This document shows positions 51,110-58,289 of a stretch of 64,000 bases of DNA, piece by piece (the stretch's first letter is position 1; each line of letters begins with the position of its first letter). Location: positions 1 to 64,000 of the IMG/VR virus record IMGVR_UViG_3300033571_003610. One strand, written 5' to 3'. The position numbers and the translations under genes are program-made. The notes below the pieces were generated by a model, which saw only the letters and a program-made list of their open reading frames with translations, had not been told where the DNA came from and did not search any database. The DNA comes from a virus.

Positions 51110-51507
51110 TATGGTGCCTTTTTATAATTGGCTTTGCCAGGAATAACACCCCTAACGCCGCCGGTTGGATCCTCACAATCTCCATGAAAGCGAGGGATTA
51201 AATGTACATGTGGCCAATTAACTGTTTGTCCAGACGCAGAACCATAATTCATACCAATATTGAAACCGTCCCATTGTCCGTCTTTGACCATTTTCTTACC
51301 GTGATTAACAGCATCTTCAAAAGCATCCATTAGGATACTAACAGTATTGTATTTAGGCACAAACAGCAAGTGCCCATGATTTACAGGATATTTGTCCTTG
51401 TATACTGCCACGTGAAAATCTTCCCAAACCATATCGTCCCACGGGGCAGTACTATCTTCTTTACTATCAGGAATACCTGAAAAAATTTTATCATCTTTCA
51501 TTATCAT
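51109..51507 (-). CDS. HIT-family protein
   Basis: A 132-residue HIT protein. The HVHLIPR motif at about 100-106 is the H-x-H-hydrophobic catalytic site of nucleotide hydrolases and transferases that cleave dinucleoside polyphosphates or adenylyl phosphoamidates. The GHLLFVPK strand (about 45-52) is typical of HIT. Coupled by overlap to both neighbours. An ATG at 51501 has better ribosome-site spacing than that at 51507. Confidence 0.85.
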   Translation of the reverse strand: MIMKDDKIFSGIPDSKEDSTAPWDDMVWEDFHVAVYKDKYPVNHGHLLFVPKYNTVSILMDAFEDAVNHGKKMVKDGQWDGFNIGMNYGSASGQTVNWPHVHLIPRFHGDCEDPTGGVRGVIPGKANYKKAP

Positions 51508-51692
51508 CCTTCATTGGCCTTTTCTGTAAATCTATTTAAAAATGCTTCAATTAAACAGTCGTATACTTGATCTGTTTTTGTATTAATATATGTAACCCAT
51601 GTTCCGGCACTGTTTTCGTAGACCATTTCTACCTTAAATATTTGACAATCGGAACTAAACCACTTAGATCCTGGTAACACATTATTGTTCAT
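51504..51692 (-). CDS. small hypothetical protein
   Basis: A 62-residue protein starting at ATG 51692, which shares ATGA with the phosphoribosyltransferase stop. It contains an FKVEMVYENSAGTWVTYIN strand pair, a small beta-domain pattern. Function unknown. Confidence 0.55.
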   Translation of the reverse strand: MNNNVLPGSKWFSSDCQIFKVEMVYENSAGTWVTYINTKTDQVYDCLIEAFLNRFTEKANEG

Positions 51693-52276
51693 TCCCACCA
51701 GTTCTCCCATGGAAATACCACCCACGAATCTTCTTCTGCTTTGTTTATGTTAAGTGCAGAGTAGTCGACATTTTTAAATTCGCTAGAGTCATTGTTGACT
51801 ACAACAGCAAAACGTACATTGTGATGCCAAACATAATTCCAATCAGGATCATTTGGCAAGCAACCGCTTTGCCAATCTTCTTTAATCCAATTAAATGTTG
51901 CACCGCTGTCGTTGATATCATCGACAATAAGTATCTTTTTTGATGTGTCGCCTTCTTCTAGCAGAGAGCCCGCCGCATCTAGCACAGCACCTATATCGTT
52001 TTCATCTTCTACAAAACGCTCGGGCTTAGGATAGCCAAAGGCATCTTCGGCCATCCAAAGATTACTTTCAGGGCCCATACCCGAATCGTCTCTTAAACTA
52101 ACATTAAGAGTATGCATAGGTACTTGTAACCAATGACTTAGCATTGTTGCAGGCACTAGTCCACCCCTGGTTAGACCCACTATATAATCAGGCCTCCATC
52201 TAGAGATAGTAATTTGCCTAGCCAGATTAGCTACGTAACTTTTTAATTGTTTGTCGTCTATATAAATCTTTTTCAT
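51689..52276 (-). CDS. phosphoribosyltransferase-like protein
   Basis: A 195-residue protein of the type I PRTase fold. The PRPP-binding signature KILIVDDINDSGATF (about 112-126) is intact and YIVGLTRGGLVPA (about 31-43) fits the first loop. Members move a base onto PRPP in salvage; the base here is unknown, and may be guanine- or deazaguanine-like given the neighbours. The start at 52276 shares ATGA with the upstream gene. Confidence 0.8.
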   Translation of the reverse strand: MKKIYIDDKQLKSYVANLARQITISRWRPDYIVGLTRGGLVPATMLSHWLQVPMHTLNVSLRDDSGMGPESNLWMAEDAFGYPKPERFVEDENDIGAVLDAAGSLLEEGDTSKKILIVDDINDSGATFNWIKEDWQSGCLPNDPDWNYVWHHNVRFAVVVNNDSSEFKNVDYSALNINKAEEDSWVVFPWENWWE

Positions 52277-52782
52277 TTGCTTAGTCCTCTTATTAGCCAC
52301 TCGGACAACATGTCACGAATTTCTGGATACTTTTCCATTAGTTCGTCATTAGCGTTCATAGCCAAAAACGCACGTTTAATAGAGTTAATATCGTCAATTA
52401 GTTCATCCCAATTAACGTTATGTTTTTCTGTTTTAAAAAACACTCCCTCTTCTTTGGCATCTATGGATAATTTAGGTTGATCCCCAGCAAACGTGCCATT
52501 CCATCCTTGGCTAGTACTAATTGTATAGCCACTGTTAATTGTAGATCCCTGGGCACCAATACCTAAATTACCGACACTACCGATACTGTATATTGGACCA
52601 AGGGTGGTACTGGTAGTACTACTAGACGCAATGGTTACATTGCCAGAAGGATATGTGGATGCCATAGTAGTAGGACAAGTGCCACTGGCTGTAAGTCCTG
52701 ACAAGTCAATAGTTGTCATCGTAGCATCATCGCTAGACCACTCAAATGAGATGTCTGCTAAGTCATCTATCGGGTCAGCCAT
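52273..52782 (-). CDS. hypothetical protein with low-complexity Ser/Thr/Gly segment
   Basis: A 169-residue protein. Residues about 20-95 are rich in Ser, Thr, Gly and Ile (ASSSTTSTT, GSVGNLGIGAQGST), a possible beta-solenoid. The C-terminal third is an ordinary helical domain ending in YPEIRDMLSEWLIRG. Odd among enzymes; it may be a structural protein. Function unknown. Confidence 0.6.
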   Translation of the reverse strand: MADPIDDLADISFEWSSDDATMTTIDLSGLTASGTCPTTMASTYPSGNVTIASSSTTSTTLGPIYSIGSVGNLGIGAQGSTINSGYTISTSQGWNGTFAGDQPKLSIDAKEEGVFFKTEKHNVNWDELIDDINSIKRAFLAMNANDELMEKYPEIRDMLSEWLIRGLSK

Positions 52783-52784
52783 TT

Positions 52785-53465
52785 TTATCTCACACAGTTA
52801 TTAACAATGTTCATAAACTCTGCTCGAACAGCAGGTTCATTTTTAAAACAGCCGCCTAGCTTGCTGGTAACAGTTGAACTGCCAGTATCTTCAACGCCAC
52901 GCGACTTCACACAATAATGCTGTGCATCAATAACCACTGCTACGTTATCTGTTTCTAGAATGTAGCTTAGTGCATGATAAATCTGCTCTGTTAGACGTTC
53001 TTGAATTTGAGGACGCTTGCTAAAGTATTCTACAATACGATTAATCTTACTTAGGCCTAGAACCTTCTGCTTGGGAATATAAGCAACAGTGGCCACACCA
53101 TCAATCACAACAAAGTGATGTTCGCAGTTGCTTTGAACATTGACATTGCGTTCAATGACCATCTCGTCATACTTCATCTTGTTGTCTACTGTAGTGCATT
53201 TTGGGAAAGCATCATAGTCTAGACCCCAGAAGATTTCGTTGACATACATCTTGGCAACACGCTTGGGTGTTTCCATAAGGCTATCATCTTCTAAATCTAA
53301 ACCAAGAACTTGCATAATATGACTGAAATGCTTTTCAATCTCTGCAATTTTATCTTTGCGGTCTAGTGATGTATGAAATGTAGGAGTCTCAACGCCCATT
53401 TTAACTAAATGTTCGTGTACTTGTTTACCCAAATCTGGGTCGGTTTTCGTCTTGTTATATGACAT
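52785..53465 (-). CDS. folE: GTP cyclohydrolase I
   Basis: A 226-residue FolE, which opens GTP to dihydroneopterin triphosphate, the first step of 7-deazaguanine synthesis. The zinc/catalytic CEHHF (about 114-118), GLSKINRIVEYFSKRPQ-type segment and HYCVKSRGVED (about 183-193) are conserved, and the length equals bacterial FolE. AAGGAAGGAT precedes the ATG. It feeds the QueD-like, QueE and transglycosylase products encoded nearby. Confidence 0.95.
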   Translation of the reverse strand: MSYNKTKTDPDLGKQVHEHLVKMGVETPTFHTSLDRKDKIAEIEKHFSHIMQVLGLDLEDDSLMETPKRVAKMYVNEIFWGLDYDAFPKCTTVDNKMKYDEMVIERNVNVQSNCEHHFVVIDGVATVAYIPKQKVLGLSKINRIVEYFSKRPQIQERLTEQIYHALSYILETDNVAVVIDAQHYCVKSRGVEDTGSSTVTSKLGGCFKNEPAVRAEFMNIVNNCVR

Positions 53466-53502
53466 AGTGTATCCTTCCTTACGCGGATGTTAAATTTGAA
53501 AT

Positions 53503-53522
53503 TTGCTACCTTTGTGTAGCAA
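53503..53522 (-). promoter_or_regulatory. leader hairpin before folE
   Basis: TTGCTAC, a 6-base loop and GTAGCAA form a perfect 7-bp stem in the 59-base gap between folE and the cytidylyltransferase gene. It may be a weak terminator of the upstream gene or a folE leader element; it resembles the hairpin at 39905. Confidence 0.4.
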
Positions 53523-53524
53523 TC

Positions 53525-53995
53525 TTATTTAACAGTATTTCTAAAATTTTCAGCTTCTGCTACACGCCTACGCAAACTGCTACTACTGAAGCTGTGATCT
53601 CTACCATTAAAGATCAATTCAATTCCACGGGCATGACATTCGTCTTTACCAGTAAAATCTCTGTGTGCATATTCTACACCAAGTATTCTAACATCTAAAG
53701 GTAAAATAAGCAATAGGTCTACTAAATCTTGTTCGGTATTATACACAACAATTTCATCCACATAGCGCACAGCAGCCAATTGGATTTGCCGTTCTACAAT
53801 ACTTTGAATTGGTTCGTTCTTTTCAGGGCGATCCCATTGTGCATTATTTTGCAGTCCGGCAATTAGATAATCGCAGTGAGTTTTGGCTTCGGCCAACATA
53901 GCAATATGGCCAGCATGTAACATATCAAATTGGCTAAAAGTAATGCCAATCTTATAGCCCTGCTCTTTTAGTTCTCTTGCTTTACTGAATATCAT
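53525..53995 (-). CDS. cytidylyltransferase-like protein
   Basis: A 156-residue protein of the nucleotidylyltransferase family typified by glycerol-3-phosphate cytidylyltransferase. The nucleotide site FDMLHAGHI (about 23-31, HxGH) and SFSSSSLRRRV (about 135-145) in place of ISTSxxR are present. It activates an alcohol phosphate or sugar phosphate as a CDP or ADP derivative. The glycosyltransferase gene 240 bases upstream may use the product; inference. Confidence 0.8.
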   Translation of the reverse strand: MIFSKARELKEQGYKIGITFSQFDMLHAGHIAMLAEAKTHCDYLIAGLQNNAQWDRPEKNEPIQSIVERQIQLAAVRYVDEIVVYNTEQDLVDLLLILPLDVRILGVEYAHRDFTGKDECHARGIELIFNGRDHSFSSSSLRRRVAEAENFRNTVK

Positions 53996-53999
53996 CTTG

Positions 54000-54242
54000 T
54001 TAGAATTTTGATAGTTCTGTTATAAAGTCTTTGGGTGAATCTGCAGGAGCAGAACTTTTAAGATAATCATTGTGCTCAATAACACGCCACAGTTCTATAC
54101 TGGGCGCCTTTTCACCACTGGCATCTTTATAACTGATTCTGACTTCACAATTTTTCTTATGTAATTTTTCCATAACGGAATTTATGTGATCAACATAAGA
54201 TTTAAGTTCTAAAGTTAACAAAGTTATTTCCTTATCAATCAT
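54000..54242 (-). CDS. small hypothetical protein
   Basis: An 80-residue charged helical protein, coupled to the glycosyltransferase gene by an ATGA overlap. No motif seen. Confidence 0.55.
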   Translation of the reverse strand: MIDKEITLLTLELKSYVDHINSVMEKLHKKNCEVRISYKDASGEKAPSIELWRVIEHNDYLKSSAPADSPKDFITELSKF

Positions 54243-55318
54243 TTTATATTTCCTAAGATAGCAGATGCTGTAAAGAAATTATTTTTAATAATATTCTTAG
54301 ACTGCACAATAGATTCTAAATGCCCTTGACCTTTCATTTCGTTCATGGTCTTTCTAATATATTCAATCATCCTGTCTTTGTAGTTTAAGTAACTGTCAAA
54401 ACTTTCAGTCCAACGGGAATCATACTTAAACACATTGGGATACATTTCTGTATAGCTAAGTCTATTTGGTACCATTGGGAAAGCATTAACACACAATGCT
54501 TCGTAACAACTAATGCCCAGAGTTTCTTGTAAGTTAGCACTAAACACAATTCTACTACGACCTAACAGTTCGTGATACTGTTGTTTAGTTAATTGATGTT
54601 CTTGTGCAACTATCCATTGGTACTCAGGCATAGCGTCGGCCAAGTCTTTAAAAATGTTTAATTGTTTTTCTGGAGCAATACGATGAGGGAATAAAATAAT
54701 ATCTTCTTTGATAATATCTTTAAACGTAGACAGGGTTTCGTCTAAGTACTCCATAGGCCAGCCACTGCGTACAATTTTACCAGTCATTAGCTGTTCTTTG
54801 ATCCACCAGTCGGCACCATCAGCAAAAACATCGGCAAACATTTGAATGTGAAATTGTGTAGCAAAGTAGTTGTGATCAATGGCACTAAAGAAGCTAATCT
54901 CTGCATGCCTTACCCATTTAGCATCGCCAATAAGGCGACCTAAAAAGTCTTGTGGATCATAACTACCAGCATGCCACAATGCGTGAATAGTTACAGGTAT
55001 CTGTAACAGTTCACTCATGTATTTTAAGTTTATGATGCCAGGATGCCAAGCATCAGTAAACAAAAAATGATCGCCAGGCTTAATTGCTCCGGAGCAGAAT
55101 AAACGACCCATTCCTTCAACTTGTAAAGACTTATAGATGTTAGTGCCGCCAAAGTTAAGAAAAGCACCAGGAGTGGTTGCACTAGGAATATCCGTAGGAC
55201 CAGATAAAATTTGAACATTGTGGCCAGCCTTTCTTAGTAGTTCAGGTACATGAGATTTCCACTGACCCGTGTACCTTGTTTCTACAGGTTCAAGATCAAC
55301 TAAAAATACATTAGCCAT
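54239..55318 (-). CDS. GT-B glycosyltransferase
   Basis: A 359-residue GT4-like enzyme. The N-terminal Rossmann-like start (ANVFLVDLEP) is followed in the second half by ILFPHRIAPEKQ near 202-213 and an ETLGISCYEALCVNAFP motif near 275-291, the E-x7-E of retaining GT-B glycosyltransferases. The donor should be a nucleotide sugar. The ATG at 55318 is in the TAATG overlap with the gene upstream. Its place among 7-deazaguanine genes raises the question of base glycosylation, but glycan decoration is as likely. Confidence 0.8.
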   Translation of the reverse strand: MANVFLVDLEPVETRYTGQWKSHVPELLRKAGHNVQILSGPTDIPSATTPGAFLNFGGTNIYKSLQVEGMGRLFCSGAIKPGDHFLFTDAWHPGIINLKYMSELLQIPVTIHALWHAGSYDPQDFLGRLIGDAKWVRHAEISFFSAIDHNYFATQFHIQMFADVFADGADWWIKEQLMTGKIVRSGWPMEYLDETLSTFKDIIKEDIILFPHRIAPEKQLNIFKDLADAMPEYQWIVAQEHQLTKQQYHELLGRSRIVFSANLQETLGISCYEALCVNAFPMVPNRLSYTEMYPNVFKYDSRWTESFDSYLNYKDRMIEYIRKTMNEMKGQGHLESIVQSKNIIKNNFFTASAILGNIK

Positions 55319-55635
55319 TAGTTTTTCCAAGCACTCTTATACACGCCTACGTGAATTTTCAGCTTCTTGGGACTACGGTCTTCTGTCAGCTGGATAATAG
55401 CATCAAACGTAACAGAGTTTTCTTTGTATTGTTCTTCTGGCAAGTCATAGCCATAGATCAAACGATCACGTTGCAGGTCACGCAAATAAGCATGAAACAA
55501 ATCTGCTACAAGGTAACCACTACCTTCGTACATTACGCCATCATATGGCTCTGCAATTTTAAGTAAATCATACTTAATATTATCCATGCTCATCATGGGT
55601 TTAATCATAGGCTTAGTATTCAATGTATGCGCCAT
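55318..55635 (-). CDS. hypothetical protein
   Basis: A 105-residue protein starting at ATG 55635 (GAGG 9 bases upstream). It contains an MYEGSGYLVADLFHAYLRDL segment and a C-terminal strand KLKIHVGVYKS. It overlaps the QueD-like gene by 23 bases. Function unknown; translational coupling suggests a link to that pathway. Confidence 0.6.
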   Translation of the reverse strand: MAHTLNTKPMIKPMMSMDNIKYDLLKIAEPYDGVMYEGSGYLVADLFHAYLRDLQRDRLIYGYDLPEEQYKENSVTFDAIIQLTEDRSPKKLKIHVGVYKSAWKN

Positions 55636-55981
55636 TTTCATCATCCTCTGAGATATCGATCCGGACACTGCGTCCTGGATACTTTGTTGAAATTTGTTGG
55701 TAAAGGTCATCGGCCATCATTTCGCAACTCTTGTAGTCGAGTTGGATTGTTCCTGTGTTGTAGAGGTTTTCGAGCCATCGCTTGAATTGGATGAACTCGA
55801 TGTCCCTATCATCGTGTACAACAGTAATCCACACCCTGAAATGGAAAATGTGGCGATGAGGATAACCAAGAAACGAAACATCATATTGATCTCCTGTAGC
55901 TAGGTTAGGGTCGGTTAAAGCCGCTGGGTATTTGTGAATACCTTCTTTTTGGAATTTTACATAAATCCATCTTTGTTGCAT
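55613..55981 (-). CDS. QueD-like (6-carboxytetrahydropterin synthase fold) protein
   Basis: A 122-residue protein whose order of motifs resembles the T-fold of QueD/PTPS: KYPAAL near 16-21 where QueD has the AAH strand, PHRHIFHF near 40-47 with an H-x-H pair for zinc, DIEFIQFK near 59-66 matching the V-D-F strand, KSCEMMADDL near 84-93 matching the P-T-A-E-N helix, and SEDDENGAYIE near the end with the conserved Glu. The catalytic Cys before the HxH is not obvious. It would make carboxytetrahydropterin for QueE. GGAG supports the ATG at 55981. Confidence 0.6.
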   Translation of the reverse strand: MQQRWIYVKFQKEGIHKYPAALTDPNLATGDQYDVSFLGYPHRHIFHFRVWITVVHDDRDIEFIQFKRWLENLYNTGTIQLDYKSCEMMADDLYQQISTKYPGRSVRIDISEDDENGAYIEY

Positions 55982-55982
55982 A

Positions 55983-56516
55983 TTATTCTCCAACAGGCGT
56001 ATCGCCTACATAGTCTTTCCAGTCTGTATAGACTGAACGGTTCATTAAATCGTGTAAACTGTGACACCATACTCCAGGATTACTGTGTCCCCAAGTAACA
56101 TCATCAATTTTTAGAGTAGCATTGTAATTGTATAACTTAATGTATGGAAGTTTAACACTGATCATTGGAATAAAGCGATTGTTTTCGCACCAGCCATCTT
56201 CGTGTAGTTCCTCTGCGTACTCTACACCAAAGTCCAATGTAACCCAGTAGCCAGCATCCAACAATTCGGAAATCATTTTATTCCAGTCATGCCATTCGTC
56301 AACAGACCCTGGATGAAAACTCTGACTAGTTCCAAGATAAACATGCCTGCAAGGCCTACCGGCATTTAAATTGTATTTGTTGATATGTTTAGCAATAACA
56401 TCAACAGGTTGAATTCCAACTACAAACAAAGTTGGTTCACCTTTCATAGCAGTATTTTCTACTTCAGTACCGAAAAAATAAGTTACCGCTTGTCGTTCTA
56501 CAGTATCAAGAGCCAT
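55983..56516 (-). CDS. hypothetical protein
   Basis: A 177-residue protein with an FFGTEVE strand near the start, PTLFVVGIQP, a CRHVYLGTSQSFHPG segment near 63-77 and a WVTLDFGVEYA segment near 100-110. The pattern suggests an alpha/beta fold with TIM-like strands. It overlaps the dehydrogenase gene by 11 bases. Function unknown; proteins like this occur in other T4-like phages by memory. Confidence 0.55.
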   Translation of the reverse strand: MALDTVERQAVTYFFGTEVENTAMKGEPTLFVVGIQPVDVIAKHINKYNLNAGRPCRHVYLGTSQSFHPGSVDEWHDWNKMISELLDAGYWVTLDFGVEYAEELHEDGWCENNRFIPMISVKLPYIKLYNYNATLKIDDVTWGHSNPGVWCHSLHDLMNRSVYTDWKDYVGDTPVGE

Positions 56517-57411
56517 TATTATTCCATTTAATATAGCCTCTGGAGTATCCAGCAGGCCTAGTAACACCGTCTGTAAATGCTTGTTGCCACTCTGTATCTC
56601 TATTATACTCCTTAGACCAGAAGCTGTCAACAACAATATCACCCATCTCTACCCAGTATGCGGCATCTTGCATACATTTATAAAAGCCATCTGTCCTGGG
56701 ACTAGGAAACATAATAGTACAGGCTTTCCAAAGTAAATTGCTAAATGAAGTGGTAATAGTTTTTTCAACTCCAAATACAATTAGTGCTTCGTTGTGAAGA
56801 ATGTCTTGTGTAAACACATCATCTCTATTACTTAGGTCGATGACAACATCAAACTTGCCACCGTAATATGACGTTAGTCTTTGACCCCAAAGTTCTTGAT
56901 TACTGGAACCAATTACAGTTATTTCAAAATCTAAATGGTTAAGTTTAATTGTATTGTATGCTACCCACGCAAGAAAGCCGCTACCGAGAATTAATAGTCT
57001 ACGTCCTGGTCCTGATCTTTCTGCGATTTCGCGTATGGGTTGCTGTACCACGTTAATGCCGCAAGCCACTGGTTCCAAAATATTTCTTGGTAAAGGCTCT
57101 GCAACCTTAACATACTCTCTAGCGCGAACGGTATATCGATCTGCGTATGCTGGTTCGCCTCTGGTTGCGACGTAGTCTCCTGGTTTGACGTCTTGGACAT
57201 ACTTTCCTACTTTCTCTACTTGTGCTAGTCCCTCGTGACCTTGCATACCTAATGGCAACGGACCAAAGTTGCCCTGCATCATATCAATATCACTGCGACA
57301 AACACCAGTCATAACAGCACGTACTTGAATACCATCTTCGTCGCAATCGGGCAAAGCATATTCAGTTTCATAAAAAATACCGTTGCCTTCTGTGGCTAAT
57401 ACTCTATTCAT
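56506..57411 (-). CDS. zinc-type alcohol dehydrogenase-like protein (MDR)
   Basis: A 301-residue medium-chain dehydrogenase. The N-terminal half has the MDR zinc motif (TGVCRSDIDMMQG near 35-47, GHEGLAQVEKVG near 57-68, GDYVATRG), and the second half a Rossmann motif LLILGSGFLAW near 138-148. It should oxidise an alcohol or reduce a carbonyl with NAD(P). The ATG at 57411 shares ATGA with the next gene; a longer frame upstream lacks support. Confidence 0.8.
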   Translation of the reverse strand: MNRVLATEGNGIFYETEYALPDCDEDGIQVRAVMTGVCRSDIDMMQGNFGPLPLGMQGHEGLAQVEKVGKYVQDVKPGDYVATRGEPAYADRYTVRAREYVKVAEPLPRNILEPVACGINVVQQPIREIAERSGPGRRLLILGSGFLAWVAYNTIKLNHLDFEITVIGSSNQELWGQRLTSYYGGKFDVVIDLSNRDDVFTQDILHNEALIVFGVEKTITTSFSNLLWKACTIMFPSPRTDGFYKCMQDAAYWVEMGDIVVDSFWSKEYNRDTEWQQAFTDGVTRPAGYSRGYIKWNNNGS

Positions 57412-58289
57412 AGATTTTCTATCTGTTGATGAATCCATATATCTTGAGCAAGTTGATCCTGCCAAAATTTATCGTTTGTTTTATTTTTAATAGCAGTTTC
57501 TATCATTGTACGATAAGCAGATTCAGGACAAAGTCCTAGTTCATGTCTTACTGCGGAATTTTTCATACTAAAAGAAATGCTACTGTCATCGTGATCTAAA
57601 TTAGTTTTCCAATTAGCACTTAACACCCATTTAGTATTACCATTTTGAAATTCTAAATGACAAAAGTCATCAACATCATATGTTCCACTAGGATTAACAA
57701 TGCCATAGTCAGTGCTGGTAATATCTTTTAAACTGTAATTTTGAGTTGCAGTTTCTTTTAGTTTAGTGCCTTGTTGATAATTTGTCAAGGCACAGTAATA
57801 ACTTAGCATGTGAGGCATTAAGTCTCTGCTAACTCCGCCAAAGGACAATTTTTTAGTAGTGAACCAACTGCCTGGATTAGGAATACGATTTGCACTATTC
57901 CAACGAACATACACAGTATCACTAGATTCAGCTAGTCTTTGAAATTCTTTAATTTCTTGTCTATACTGATTATTTTTAACCATTATAAATCTAGTATTAG
58001 GATATGCGGCTATAAGTTTTGACCATGCTTGACTATTAATTACACCGGGCTTTTCAATAAACACAATGCCGGTATAGTGAGCAACAGTTCTTGCTATATC
58101 TTCATGCGTCCAATTTGGTGTACAAATATGAACAGTATCAAATCTTTTATTAACAATAACTGCCGCATCAACTGTTTTGTAATCCGAAGGTAAAAACGGG
58201 TCAACTGTAAAAATTTCATGACCCATACTTTCTAATATTGGTCGGTAAACAGCATTACCGAATCCCATCCCTACAATTAGACTTTTCAC
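57408..58289 (-). CDS. Gfo/Idh/MocA-type oxidoreductase
   Basis: A 293-residue protein starting with a Rossmann fold (SLIVGMGFGNAVYRP, about 3-17) and carrying the EKPGVIN motif near 79-85 that contains the conserved catalytic Lys of Gfo/Idh/MocA enzymes. A CTPNWTHEDIA segment near 56-66 belongs to the same domain. Members oxidise sugar or inositol rings. It is coupled by ATGA overlaps to both neighbours, and with the MDR enzyme it forms an oxidoreductase pair. Confidence 0.85.
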   Translation of the reverse strand: MKSLIVGMGFGNAVYRPILESMGHEIFTVDPFLPSDYKTVDAAVIVNKRFDTVHICTPNWTHEDIARTVAHYTGIVFIEKPGVINSQAWSKLIAAYPNTRFIMVKNNQYRQEIKEFQRLAESSDTVYVRWNSANRIPNPGSWFTTKKLSFGGVSRDLMPHMLSYYCALTNYQQGTKLKETATQNYSLKDITSTDYGIVNPSGTYDVDDFCHLEFQNGNTKWVLSANWKTNLDHDDSSISFSMKNSAVRHELGLCPESAYRTMIETAIKNKTNDKFWQDQLAQDIWIHQQIENL

